From assembly GCA_031551275.1 (NCBI GenBank), contig JAVBNX010000013.1:119641-183640 (forward strand): a stretch of DNA of 64,000 bases, in the 5' to 3' direction. Each line of letters opens with the position of its first letter. Positions within the stretch are counted from its first letter, which is position 1. Shown here in pieces: positions 34,880-44,113 of this stretch. A program made the position numbers and the translations under genes. Below the pieces are notes generated by a model. It saw only the letters and a program-made list of their open reading frames with translations. It was not told where the DNA came from and searched no databases. This stretch comes from JAVBMJ01 sp031551275 (GTDB lineage Bacteria > Bacteroidota > Bacteroidia > Bacteroidales > Rikenellaceae).

Positions 34880-36667
34880 ATGAATTTTGCAAAGACTTTT
34901 TGGGCGGCGCTCCTGGCCTTTCTGGCCGCCAATGTGGTGCTCGGCCTGCTCTCCATGTTGATGTTCATCAGCATGCTCGCCGCCCTGGGAAGCTCCTCCC
35001 AGGCGGTCACGGTCCCCAACGGATCCTTCCTCAAGATCGACCTCTCCGAGACGATCTACGACGCTCCCCCCGCGACGCCTTTCGGGGACATCGACTTTAT
35101 GACCTTCAAGGTCCGCACCAACCACACCCTGCTCGATGTGGTCAATGCCATCGAAAGGGCCTCGTACGACGACCGCATCCGGGGCATCTACCTGACCGGA
35201 AACGCCGGTATGCTCGCCTCGAGCGAGGAGTTGAGGGACGCGTTGAAAAGTTTCGGCGAGGAGAAATACATCGTCGCCTACAACGACGTCTACACCCAGA
35301 GGGACTATTTCATCTGCTCGGTGGCCGACTATGTGATCGCCAACCCCGAAGGGATGGTCGAGTGGGTCGGTATGTCCCAAACGCAGATATTCTTCAAGGG
35401 CCTGTTGGACAAACTGGGCGTGGAGCCGATCGTGATCCGCCACGGATCGTTCAAATCGGCCGTCGAGCCCTACATCCAGGACAAAATGAGCCCCGAGAAC
35501 AAACTCCAGTACACCACCCTGCTCGGCTCCGCATGGAACAAATACCTCGGGGATATCTCCGAATCCAGGGACCTGGACGCCGACGAGCTGGCCCTGTGGG
35601 CCGACGAGCTGGCCATCAACTTCCCGCAGGACGCCTATGAGCTGGGCATGGTCGACTCGCTGCTCTACCAGGACCAGGTCAACAAGCTGGTCAACTGGCT
35701 GGCTTCGGGCAGCGAGGAGGACGATATGGAGGAGTACTCCGACAGTGAGCCCGCCATGGTTTCGCTCTCGACCTACCTGGCAGTCGGCAAGGCGAGCGGG
35801 TACACCTCGAAGAACCGGATCGCCGTGGTCTACCTCAACGGCGTGATCGTGGACTCCGAGGGCCGCGGAACCGGGGAGGCAGTGGGGTCGGTAATCGCCG
35901 AGAAGCTCTCCCGCGCGCGCAAGGACGACAAGGTCAAAGCGGTGGTCTTCCGGGTCAACTCCCCGGGCGGCAGCGCGTTGGCATCCGATGTGATCTGGCG
36001 CGAGGTGCAACTCCTCAAAGCCGTAAAACCCGTGATCGTCTCGATGGGCTCCATGGCCGCCTCGGGCGGTTACTGGGTCAGTTGCGGCGCCGACGCCATC
36101 CTGGCCAATGAGACCACCCTGACCGGGTCGATCGGTGTGTTCGGTCTCTGGTACAACGCCCAGGCCGCGTTGAAAAACAAACTCGGCGTGACCACCGACG
36201 TGGCCAAAACATCCCCCCACGCCGATATGGGGTTGCCTTTCCGTCCCGCCGACCAGGCGGAGCGCGCCTACGTGCAGAACCGCATCGAGGGCGTATACAA
36301 AACCTTCGTATCCCACGTCTCCGACGGCCGCAACCTGACCCGCGACGAGGTGGACGCCATCGGCCAGGGCCGCGTATGGCTCGGCGCCGACGCGCTGGAG
36401 ATCGGCCTGATCGACGGCTTTGGCGGGCTGAAGAGCGCCATCGCCCTGGCGGCCGACCGCGCGGGGGTGGCCGACGACTTCCAGATCAACGTCATCTCCG
36501 ACAAGGATACCCCCTTCTCGGCCTTCCTCAAGGCGTTCTCACAAACCAGGACCCTCGAGATCGCCCCCGAACTCAAGGCCCTGTACGACCAGTACACGAT
36601 GGTCGAGCAGATGATGGGCCAGTCCGGCATCCAGGCCCGCGCAGTCAGCCTGCCCGAATTGCTGTAA
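34880..36667 (+). CDS. sppA: Signal peptide peptidase SppA, long (67K) type
   Basis: The 595-residue membrane-anchored serine protease degrades cleaved signal peptides. One N-terminal membrane helix (about 7-36) is followed by two tandem peptidase S49 domains. The dyad is split between them: the lysine in HGSFKSAVEPY (Lys192) and the serine in MAASGGYW (Ser395), corresponding to Lys209 and Ser409 of E. coli SppA. FRVNSPGGSALASD forms the nucleophile-domain loop. A strong terminator follows 15 bp after the stop, so it is a single-gene unit. Confidence 0.96.
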   Translation: MNFAKTFWAALLAFLAANVVLGLLSMLMFISMLAALGSSSQAVTVPNGSFLKIDLSETIYDAPPATPFGDIDFMTFKVRTNHTLLDVVNAIERASYDDRIRGIYLTGNAGMLASSEELRDALKSFGEEKYIVAYNDVYTQRDYFICSVADYVIANPEGMVEWVGMSQTQIFFKGLLDKLGVEPIVIRHGSFKSAVEPYIQDKMSPENKLQYTTLLGSAWNKYLGDISESRDLDADELALWADELAINFPQDAYELGMVDSLLYQDQVNKLVNWLASGSEEDDMEEYSDSEPAMVSLSTYLAVGKASGYTSKNRIAVVYLNGVIVDSEGRGTGEAVGSVIAEKLSRARKDDKVKAVVFRVNSPGGSALASDVIWREVQLLKAVKPVIVSMGSMAASGGYWVSCGADAILANETTLTGSIGVFGLWYNAQAALKNKLGVTTDVAKTSPHADMGLPFRPADQAERAYVQNRIEGVYKTFVSHVSDGRNLTRDEVDAIGQGRVWLGADALEIGLIDGFGGLKSAIALAADRAGVADDFQINVISDKDTPFSAFLKAFSQTRTLEIAPELKALYDQYTMVEQMMGQSGIQARAVSLPELL

Positions 36668-36682
36668 GGCGGATTCCCGATA

Positions 36683-36717
36683 AAAACGGCCTCTTTTTTA
36701 AAAAGAGGCCGTTTTTT
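36683..36717. terminator. Strong rho-independent terminator after sppA
   Basis: A long stem AAAACGGCCTCTTTT/AAAAGAGGCCGTTTT ends in a T run. The arms and A/T flanks would allow action in both directions. Confidence 0.92.
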
Positions 36718-36790
36718 ATGTATTTATATGCTCTGTATCAAAAACATGGTTAACTTTAAATTAGAAAAGCCACCACTAAAACAAAATACT

Positions 36791-37645
36791 ATGAAGAAAC
36801 TCGACATTTTTACCGGAATCTTTTTGCTGGGGGGAATCCTCCTGATGACTTCTTGTGAACACCAGGGTCGTATCAAAGAAAAAACGGTGCTGAACAAAGT
36901 GACCGAGAGGTTGAAGGAGGATCTTAATAAAGACAATTACAGCAAGAGGCTGGTTATTGGTTATTATGAAGAAAATGACGACGACCAGCGGTTCGAGCTT
37001 CGTAAATTGGCAGCCGCAGGGGTAATAACCTACAAGGTGGAGCGCATCAAGAAAAGCGTCAGCTATCATTCCGGGTATAAAATAGATTGGTATAATTACA
37101 ATGTTGTCAATGAATACAAGCGCACGACCAAAAACATCTACTTTGTTGACGTGGCCTTGACCGAGCAGGGGCAAGCTTGTAGTTTGGGTGACATCCCTGC
37201 CTATGAAGGCAAGATCGACGAATATTTAAAACCGGCGATTATAGGGCATTATCCGGAATTTGACGTATCGCCTAATGAGTATTTTCCGGAAGATGAAAAA
37301 GAAGAGGCCGCCAAACCGGCCGCTTCCAAGGAGGAAAAACCGGCATCTAAACCACAAAAAGAAGAGCCTAAAAGCGATTACGATAAGGCCAAAGCCCTTG
37401 AGCACAAAGAATCCGTATTGGTAAAAACCTATTCGCTCAATGCGGTCAAAGCGAAGAATATCGTTGTCCGCGAAGGAAACGCCCAGTGCGAATGCATTTT
37501 TGAGGCCTTCGACGTGACGCCGTTCGGCAGGATTTACAACAAAGTGTATGACGGTACCCATACTGCCGGTAAGGCATCGTTTGTTTACACACAGGACGAA
37601 GGGTGGCTGCTGACCGAATGGAAACTGTACGACTTCTTTATATAG
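36791..37645 (+). CDS. Orphan lipoprotein with Lys/Glu/Pro-rich linker
   Basis: The 284-residue protein starts at MKKLDIFTG and has a lipobox ending in LLMTSC (Cys22). An N-terminal domain (about 25-165) is followed by a charged Glu/Ala/Lys/Pro linker (about 168-205, for example KPAASKEEKPASKPQKEE). A C-terminal domain of about 75 residues ends in WLLTEWKLYDFFI. I do not recognise either domain. Codons are visibly more A/T-rich than in the flanking genes, suggesting a different history. The longer ORF adds 21 upstream residues without a signal-peptide character. Confidence 0.82.
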   Translation: MKKLDIFTGIFLLGGILLMTSCEHQGRIKEKTVLNKVTERLKEDLNKDNYSKRLVIGYYEENDDDQRFELRKLAAAGVITYKVERIKKSVSYHSGYKIDWYNYNVVNEYKRTTKNIYFVDVALTEQGQACSLGDIPAYEGKIDEYLKPAIIGHYPEFDVSPNEYFPEDEKEEAAKPAASKEEKPASKPQKEEPKSDYDKAKALEHKESVLVKTYSLNAVKAKNIVVREGNAQCECIFEAFDVTPFGRIYNKVYDGTHTAGKASFVYTQDEGWLLTEWKLYDFFI

Positions 37646-37655
37646 CGCCGATCAA

Positions 37656-38231
37656 TTACAGCAGCCGGAAACTCATGCGGTGGTAGGGGCTGGGGCCCAA
37701 CTTTTCGATGGCCGCCCGGTGGTCGCGGGTGGGGTAGCCTTTGTTCTTAAGCCAGTTGTATTCGGGGAATTCGGCGTGCAGCCGGGCCATGTGGTCGTCG
37801 CGGCAGGTCTTGGCCAGCACGGAGGCCGCAGCGATGGAGGCGAATTTCGCGTCTCCGCCGACGATGCACCGGTAGGGGATTGCCAGCTCTGTTTTAAAGC
37901 GGTTGCCGTCCACCAACAGCAGTTCGGGGCGTAGTTTGAGGCCGTTGACGGCCTGGTTCATCCCCTCGAAGGTGGCGTTCAGGATGTTGACCTCGTCGAT
38001 CCGCGCGGGGCTGATCCTCGCCACGCTCCAGGCCAGGGCCTGCTTCCGGATCACGTCGCGCAGCAGGTAACGGTTTTTCTCGCTCATCTTCTTGGAGTCG
38101 TCCAGCAGGGGGTGCGAAAAACCCCCGGGCAGGATGACCGCCGCGGCGAACAGGTCGCCCGCCAGGGGACCCCGTCCCGCCTCGTCGCAGCCCGCTTCGA
38201 TGCCGCCCGGCGAAAAGCAACTGGCGAGCAT
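37656..38231 (-). CDS. rnhB: Ribonuclease HII
   Basis: The 191-residue enzyme removes ribonucleotides from DNA and RNA from hybrids. GCDEAGRGPLAGD holds the first catalytic Asp-Glu pair (Asp16, Glu17), ELLLVDGN the third acid, and DDHMARL the fourth region. NWLKNKGYPTRDHRAAI is the C-terminal family signature. It lies 3 bp after the DUF2723 gene on the same strand and probably shares its transcript. It converges with the lipoprotein gene. Confidence 0.97.
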   Translation of the reverse strand: MLASCFSPGGIEAGCDEAGRGPLAGDLFAAAVILPGGFSHPLLDDSKKMSEKNRYLLRDVIRKQALAWSVARISPARIDEVNILNATFEGMNQAVNGLKLRPELLLVDGNRFKTELAIPYRCIVGGDAKFASIAAASVLAKTCRDDHMARLHAEFPEYNWLKNKGYPTRDHRAAIEKLGPSPYHRMSFRLL

Positions 38232-38234
38232 GGC

Positions 38235-41200
38235 CTACCGGACGTTGCCGGGGATGCGGGGCGTCTCCCTGTATCCCACCGAGAAGGCCGTGGCGATTCG
38301 CTCGGAGATCTCCGTGCGCTCGTATTCCTGCGCGATCCCATACAGGGAGCTCAGTAAAGCCAGTTTTTCCTGCATCTCATCCTCGACGGCGGGCTGCATA
38401 CCCGGCTTGAAGCGGTTGTAGTACAACACCCATTCGCTGAGGATATCCACGTATTGGCTCATCACCGTGTCGGCCTTTTCCGTCTCCCCGGTGCGGTAGT
38501 ACGCGTCGATGAAGTAGGGGCTTTGGTAGGAGTGGAAGATCTGGCTGAAGGGCAGCTCCTCCATCGCCCGGGCCATCACGTCCCGCGCGCGCAGGGTGTC
38601 GCCCTGATCGATCAATTGGTTGGCCAGGCGGGTAAAGGCGTTGCGGATCAACGTCGCGTTGTAGTTGTGCTGGATGAAGTAGCTCGTGTAGACCCTCGGG
38701 TCCTTTACGTTGCCGTAGCGGAAGGTCTCCATCAGCATCTTCCAGGTGTATTCGGTATCCATCCGGCCCACGCCCAACGCGCTCTTGTAGGGAGTTTTGA
38801 TCGGGACCAGGCGGTAGCCGTAGCCGTCGAACTGGAGCCAGTTCTCCAACCCGAAGATGCGCGCCACGGACATCGAGGTAAAGTACAGCGGCCTTTTCCA
38901 GTCGAAATTGGCCAGCAGATCCAACAGCATCAACTGGCCGCGGCGGTAGTAGTTGGCGTTGAGTTCGAGGATCAGCGTGTCTTCGACCAGGTGCATATCC
39001 TCGGCCTTGACGATGCCGCTTTCCAGCACGTTCTGCTTGTTGACGGGGATGGCGATGCGGTTGGCGGGAATGAAGTCGACCAACTGGTTGCCGTAGGTCA
39101 TCGCCTTGGAGCGCGGGTCCTCGCTGGCGATGAAGTTGATGACCGCCTTGCCGTCGACCGGGGTGTCGAAACGGTTGTCTACGCGGATGCTCTCGTTCGT
39201 GTTGACGTATTTGCTTCTCGGCAACGAGAAGGGCACGGTGTCCGACTCGTTGACCCTGACCCGCATCTCGTCGATGTACCACTCGGCGTCGAGGTAGCTC
39301 ATGTTCATGATCCTCACGTCGGTGCGCACGCCCTCGACCTCCTGGTTGAACCACAGGGGGAAGGTGTCGTTGTCGGCGAAGTTCATGATGATCGAGTTGG
39401 GCAGACAGCAACTCAGGTAGTTGTAGCCGATATCCCGCGCCACGAAGCTGTGGGAGCGGTCGTGGTCGTCCCAGTTCTCGGCGGCCAGGATCGCGGGAAC
39501 GCAAAGGCACAGCACGGTGGAGCCGGCGGCGATCGCCACGGAGCGTTTTTTGGCCAGGGCGGAGAATCCTTCCGCCACCGACATAACGCCCAGGCCCACC
39601 CAGATGCAGAAGGCGTAGAAGGCCCCCGCGTAGGCGTAGTCCCGCTCCCGGGGCTCGGAGGGCGGGGTGTTGAAGTACAACACCATCGCGAAGCCGATCA
39701 TGAACATCAGCCACATCACCACGGTAAAGTTCTTTTTGTCGCGCCCGAACTGGTAGACCACCCCGATGATCCCCAAAAGGAAGGGCAGGAAGAAGTAGAC
39801 GTTGCGGGCTTTGTTGGCGGTCATCTCCGAGGGCAGGTCGGTTTGCGGGCCGAGCCTCCACTCGTCGATGAATTTGACCCCCGAGAGCCAGTTGCCCCGG
39901 TCGAGCTGTCCTTCGGCCTGGATGTCGTTCTGCCGCCCCACGAAGTTCCACATGAAGTAGCGCCAGAACATGAAGTTGAACTGGTAGTTGAAGAAGAATT
40001 TGACGTTGTCGCCGAAGGTGGGGACCACGTAGACCTGGTCGTTGAAGGGGATCCGCCTGCCGGTGAAGTTGGGCGTCCAGCTCTTGTAGTAATCCCCCTC
40101 GGGGTCCTTGATGCCGTCGTACATCCGCGAGAAGAAGAAACTGAAGCCGGGGGCGTACTTGAGGTCGCCGACCGTCTCGCCGGTCTTGTATTTCCCGTCG
40201 TCGCCCAGGTAGTGGAAGTCCCGGTACTCGTAGTCCACGACCGGCGAGTTGTAGGAGGGGCCGAACAACAGGGGTCTCTGGCCGTACTGGTCGCGGTTGA
40301 GCAGCGACAGCAGCGCGTAGGGGTTGTCGGGTTTGTTGGAGTTCATGGGCGGGTTGACCGAGGCCCGGATCAGCACCGAGGCGTAGGAGCCGTAGCCCAA
40401 CATGATGACCGTGACGCAAAGCACGATCGTGTTGGCCAATACTTTTCCTTTTTTGTAGGTGTACCACACCGCCCAGCCCAGAAGGGCGAACAAAGCGAAG
40501 ACGTAGAAGGTGATCCCGCTGTTGACCGGGGCGCCGAAGCCGTTGACGAAAATGCGGTCGAACCACGCGCCTACCGCCACGGCGTAGGGGATGATGATGA
40601 AATTGATCACCCCCAAAATGGCGACGGAGGCCGCCGTGGCCCCGATAACGCCCCAGGTGGTGACCTTCGGGTATTTTTTGAAGTAGTAGATAAAGACCAG
40701 CGCGGGAATGGTCAAAAGGTTCAGGATGTGGATGCCGATCGAAAGGCCCATCAGGTAGGCGATCAGCACCAGCCAGCGCGTGCTGTGGGGCTCGTCGGCC
40801 ACCTCTTCCCATTTGAGCATCGCCCAGACCACCAGCGCGGTGAACATCGACGAGAGGGCGTAAACCTCGCCCTCGACCGCCGAGAACCAGAATGTGTCGG
40901 TAAAGGTATAGGCCGTGGCCCCGATGAATCCGGCCCCGACCACCATGATAACCTGCGCTTTGTCCAGGACCTTACCGCCCTGCTCGAGCATCCGCCGCCC
41001 TAAGTGGGTGATGGTCCAGAAGAGGAACAAAACGGTGAACGCGCTGGCCAACGCCGACATCGTGTTGACCATCGCTGCGGCGTACATCGGGCTGGGGGCC
41101 AGCAGGGTAAACAGCCTGGATATCATCATGAAAAGCGGGGCGCCGGGAGGGTGTCCCACCTCCAGTTTGTAGGAGGTCGCGATAAACTCGGGGCAGTCCC

Positions 41201-41297
41201 AAAGGCTTGCGGTGGGCTCGATGGTCAGGATGTAGGTAACGGCCGCGATGGCGAACGCCGCCCATCCCCAGATCAGGTTCTGCTTTTTAAATTCCAT
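38235..41297 (-). CDS. DUF2723 / GT117-like multi-membrane protein
   Basis: The 1020-residue protein has a polytopic N-terminal half with about a dozen hydrophobic segments. It carries the family opening LTIEPTASLWDCPEFIATSYKL in pieces (WDCPEF, GHPPGAPLF) plus FSAVEGEVYALSS. A large soluble C-terminal part with TPR-like helices runs from about 600 to 1020. DUF2723 proteins are common in Bacteroidota and are related to TMEM260, an O-mannosyltransferase. Acidic and lumenal-loop residues (WDCPEF) fit a GT-C glycosyltransferase using a polyprenyl donor. The acceptor here is unknown. rnhB follows 3 bp downstream. Confidence 0.9.
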   Translation of the reverse strand: MEFKKQNLIWGWAAFAIAAVTYILTIEPTASLWDCPEFIATSYKLEVGHPPGAPLFMMISRLFTLLAPSPMYAAAMVNTMSALASAFTVLFLFWTITHLGRRMLEQGGKVLDKAQVIMVVGAGFIGATAYTFTDTFWFSAVEGEVYALSSMFTALVVWAMLKWEEVADEPHSTRWLVLIAYLMGLSIGIHILNLLTIPALVFIYYFKKYPKVTTWGVIGATAASVAILGVINFIIIPYAVAVGAWFDRIFVNGFGAPVNSGITFYVFALFALLGWAVWYTYKKGKVLANTIVLCVTVIMLGYGSYASVLIRASVNPPMNSNKPDNPYALLSLLNRDQYGQRPLLFGPSYNSPVVDYEYRDFHYLGDDGKYKTGETVGDLKYAPGFSFFFSRMYDGIKDPEGDYYKSWTPNFTGRRIPFNDQVYVVPTFGDNVKFFFNYQFNFMFWRYFMWNFVGRQNDIQAEGQLDRGNWLSGVKFIDEWRLGPQTDLPSEMTANKARNVYFFLPFLLGIIGVVYQFGRDKKNFTVVMWLMFMIGFAMVLYFNTPPSEPRERDYAYAGAFYAFCIWVGLGVMSVAEGFSALAKKRSVAIAAGSTVLCLCVPAILAAENWDDHDRSHSFVARDIGYNYLSCCLPNSIIMNFADNDTFPLWFNQEVEGVRTDVRIMNMSYLDAEWYIDEMRVRVNESDTVPFSLPRSKYVNTNESIRVDNRFDTPVDGKAVINFIASEDPRSKAMTYGNQLVDFIPANRIAIPVNKQNVLESGIVKAEDMHLVEDTLILELNANYYRRGQLMLLDLLANFDWKRPLYFTSMSVARIFGLENWLQFDGYGYRLVPIKTPYKSALGVGRMDTEYTWKMLMETFRYGNVKDPRVYTSYFIQHNYNATLIRNAFTRLANQLIDQGDTLRARDVMARAMEELPFSQIFHSYQSPYFIDAYYRTGETEKADTVMSQYVDILSEWVLYYNRFKPGMQPAVEDEMQEKLALLSSLYGIAQEYERTEISERIATAFSVGYRETPRIPGNVR

Positions 41298-41378
41298 TCT
41301 TTAGCATGGCGTCTTTGGTCCGCCTCGCCGCGAAAGTACGAATTTTTTGCTAATTTTACCGCCCAAAGCAGGTTAATC

Positions 41379-42845
41379 ATGGAGAGCAAGTTCAAAATTC
41401 ATAATACCCAAACCCGTTCGCTCGAGGAGTTCGTGCCCCTGGACCCGCCCCGCGTGGGGCTGTACGTCTGCGGGCCGACCGTTTACGGCGATCCCCATTT
41501 GGGCCACGCGCGCTCGGCGATCACCTTCGATTTGCTGTTCCGGTACCTGCAGTATTCGGGTTATAAAGTCCGGTACGTGAGGAACATAACCGATGTGGGC
41601 CATTTGGAGAACGATGCCGACGAGGGCGAGGACAAGATCTCCAAGAAAGCGCGCATCGAACAGGTGGAGCCCATGGAGATCTCGGGCTACTACACCCGCC
41701 GCTACCACCAATTCATGGACCGGTTGAACGTGTTGCGCCCCTCGATCGAGCCGCTGGCCTCGGGCCATATCATCGAGCAGATCGAGATGATCAAGGTCAT
41801 CCTCGACCATGGGTACGCCTATTTGGGCAACGGGTCGGTCTATTTCGACGTGCAGGCTTACAACAACGACCACCCCTACGGCGTGCTCTCGGGCCGCAAC
41901 ATCGAGGATATGATCTCCTCGGGGCGGACGCTGGACGGGCAGTCCGACAAGCGCTCGCCGCTCGATTTCGCGCTGTGGAAAAAAGCGTCGCCCGAGCATA
42001 TCATGCGCTGGCCGTCGCCCTGGAGCGACGGCTTTCCGGGCTGGCATATGGAATGCTCGGCCATGAGCGCCAAATACCTGGGCCAGAGGTTCGATATCCA
42101 CGGCGGGGGCATGGACCTGGTCTTCCCCCACCACGATTGTGAGATCGCCCAGAGCGTGGCTGCGACCGGCCACCAGAGCGCGAGGTACTGGATGCACAAC
42201 AACATGATTACCATGGAGGGCCGCAAGATGGGCAAGTCGCTGGGCAACGCCATCTCGCTGGAGCAATTCCTGACCGGCGACCACCCCCTGTTGCAACAGG
42301 CATACAGCGCGATGACCATCCGGTTCTTTATCCTGCAGGCCCACTACCGCTCCACGCTCGACTTCTCGAACGAGGCTTTGCAGGCGGCGCAAAAGGGGCT
42401 GGAAAGGCTGATGGAGGCGGCGCGGACGATTGAAAAGATCCCGGTTTCGGATGCTTCGACCGTGGATGTCGCCACGTTGGAAGCGGATTTCCGGCGGGCG
42501 ATGGATGACGATTTGAACTCCCCGATAGCCATTGCCGGACTCTTCGACTGGGTGCGGGTGATCAACTCCTTGCGCCAGGGCGACGGCAAGATCACGGCGC
42601 AGGATAAGGAGTTGCTTCAGAATGCTTTCCACGTATTGCTGACCGACGTCCTGGGCCTGGTCGACGAATCGGAGACCTCAGGCAAGGAGATCGTCGCCCC
42701 CTTGATGGAGATGGTGCTCGAAGTCCGCAAAAAGGCCCGCGAAAACAAGGACTGGGCCACCTCGGACATTATCCGCGACCGCCTGGCCGCCGTCGGCATC
42801 CAGATCAAAGACGGCAAGGACGGGACCGAGTGGGAAATTAAGTAG
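41379..42845 (+). CDS. cysS: Cysteine-tRNA ligase
   Basis: The 488-residue class I synthetase has YVCGPTVYGDPHLGHARS (zinc Cys plus HIGH-like HLGH), FPGWHMECSAMS, the zinc-site GGGMDLVFPHHDCE and a KMGKS version of the KMSKS loop. The helical anticodon domain follows. The start MESKFKIHNT was chosen because the longer ORF overlaps the divergent DUF2723 gene and its promoter. A TAATTTTA -7-like sequence lies about 25 bp upstream. It converges with waaA, 5 bp apart. Confidence 0.97.
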   Translation: MESKFKIHNTQTRSLEEFVPLDPPRVGLYVCGPTVYGDPHLGHARSAITFDLLFRYLQYSGYKVRYVRNITDVGHLENDADEGEDKISKKARIEQVEPMEISGYYTRRYHQFMDRLNVLRPSIEPLASGHIIEQIEMIKVILDHGYAYLGNGSVYFDVQAYNNDHPYGVLSGRNIEDMISSGRTLDGQSDKRSPLDFALWKKASPEHIMRWPSPWSDGFPGWHMECSAMSAKYLGQRFDIHGGGMDLVFPHHDCEIAQSVAATGHQSARYWMHNNMITMEGRKMGKSLGNAISLEQFLTGDHPLLQQAYSAMTIRFFILQAHYRSTLDFSNEALQAAQKGLERLMEAARTIEKIPVSDASTVDVATLEADFRRAMDDDLNSPIAIAGLFDWVRVINSLRQGDGKITAQDKELLQNAFHVLLTDVLGLVDESETSGKEIVAPLMEMVLEVRKKARENKDWATSDIIRDRLAAVGIQIKDGKDGTEWEIK

Positions 42846-42850
42846 CCGGT

Positions 42851-44098
42851 TTATTGCTTTTTGAAGATAGACCCGAGGATTATCTCGGTCGCCCCCGTGT
42901 GGGATGAGACGTAAGTCGCGGCTTTTTCGCTCGCCTCGGCCCGGCGCACCGGGTCGGACATCGTGTCGATCCATGTTTCGAGGTCCTCCTGCGTTTTGAC
43001 GCACCGGGCCGCGCCGATATCGATCAGGTCGCACGCCTCGCGGAATTTCTCGTAGTTGGGCCCGAAGGCTACCGGTAAGCCGAAAGCGGCAGCTTCCAAT
43101 GTGTTGTGGATGCCCGTGCCGAAGCCACCCCCGATGTAACCGAGCTGGCCGTAGCGGTAGATCGAGGACAACAGCCCGATCGTATCGACCACCAGGACGC
43201 GCGCAGAGGCCATATCGGTCTGCTCCGTGCACTCGGTGTAGCGCAGCGTGCCGGGAGGCAGGATCGAGCAGAGGTGCCCGATGTGCTGCGGGGTAATCTC
43301 GTGGGGGACGATGATCCACTTGAGCCCCGTGCCCGCGGAGGGCGGAAGATCCGGGGCGATGCACCCCGAGAGGATCTGCTCGTCGGGGGGCCAGGTGCTT
43401 CCCGCCACGAAGACGGGGCTGTTCCCGCAAAACTTCGCCACCAGGTCGATATCCTTTGCCGCCGCCGCGATATCCGCCACCCGGTCGAAGCGGGTATCGC
43501 CCGCCACGGTCGCGTTTTCGACCTTGATCAGTGACAAAAGGCGCCTCGACATCTCGTCCTGCACGAAGATCCGCTCGAAATAGCCCAGGCCACGGCGGAA
43601 GATGCCGCCGTACCAGCGGAAGAAGGGTTGGTCGCGGCGGAAAATGGCCGAAATGATGTAGGTCTTGCTCCCTGCCCGGTAAAGCTCCCTCAAATAGTTG
43701 AGCCAATACTCGTACTTGATGAAGATCGCGATCTCGGGGTTGACGATGCGCACGAATTGGCGCGCGTTGCGGGGGGTGTCCAGCGGCAGGTAGAAGACGT
43801 AGTCGACCTGGCGGTAGTTCTTCCGCTGCTCGTACCCGGAGGGCGAAAAGAAAGTCAGAAGGATTTTATACTCCGGCTGCGAGACCCGGATCTGCTCGAT
43901 GATCGCCCGCCCCTGCTCGAACTCGCCCAGCGAGGCGGCGTGGACCCAGATGACCCGTTCGCCCGGTGTGATCGCCGCGGCGAGCCTGGCCTGCCACTCC
44001 GAACGCCCTTCCACCCAGCGCCTGGCCTTGGAGTCGAGACGGCCAGCGATCCGGAAGATGAAGCCCAAAAACCGTATGCCTAAATTGTAGAAGATCAC
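42851..44098 (-). CDS. waaA: 3-deoxy-D-manno-octulosonic acid transferase (Kdo transferase)
   Basis: The 415-residue GT30 glycosyltransferase adds Kdo to lipid A precursor at the inner membrane. WVHAASLGEFEQG carries the catalytic glutamate, FIKYEYWLNYL is a family motif, and VAGSTWPPDE and IGGGFGTGIHNTLEAAAFG form the donor-binding C-terminal domain. The N-terminal amphipathic segment anchors it to the membrane. It is preceded 15 bp upstream by a Crp-like regulator on the same strand. It shows that the cell makes lipopolysaccharide or lipooligosaccharide. Confidence 0.95.
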   Translation of the reverse strand: MIFYNLGIRFLGFIFRIAGRLDSKARRWVEGRSEWQARLAAAITPGERVIWVHAASLGEFEQGRAIIEQIRVSQPEYKILLTFFSPSGYEQRKNYRQVDYVFYLPLDTPRNARQFVRIVNPEIAIFIKYEYWLNYLRELYRAGSKTYIISAIFRRDQPFFRWYGGIFRRGLGYFERIFVQDEMSRRLLSLIKVENATVAGDTRFDRVADIAAAAKDIDLVAKFCGNSPVFVAGSTWPPDEQILSGCIAPDLPPSAGTGLKWIIVPHEITPQHIGHLCSILPPGTLRYTECTEQTDMASARVLVVDTIGLLSSIYRYGQLGYIGGGFGTGIHNTLEAAAFGLPVAFGPNYEKFREACDLIDIGAARCVKTQEDLETWIDTMSDPVRRAEASEKAATYVSSHTGATEIILGSIFKKQ

Positions 44099-44113
44099 CT
44101 CAAATCGTAAAAA

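Noticed and set aside
38454..41003. 849-codon plus-strand ORF opposite the DUF2723 gene
   Set aside because: It is antisense to a clear family member and rich in His/Val/Asp/Gly typical of shadow frames. It has no start context or motif.
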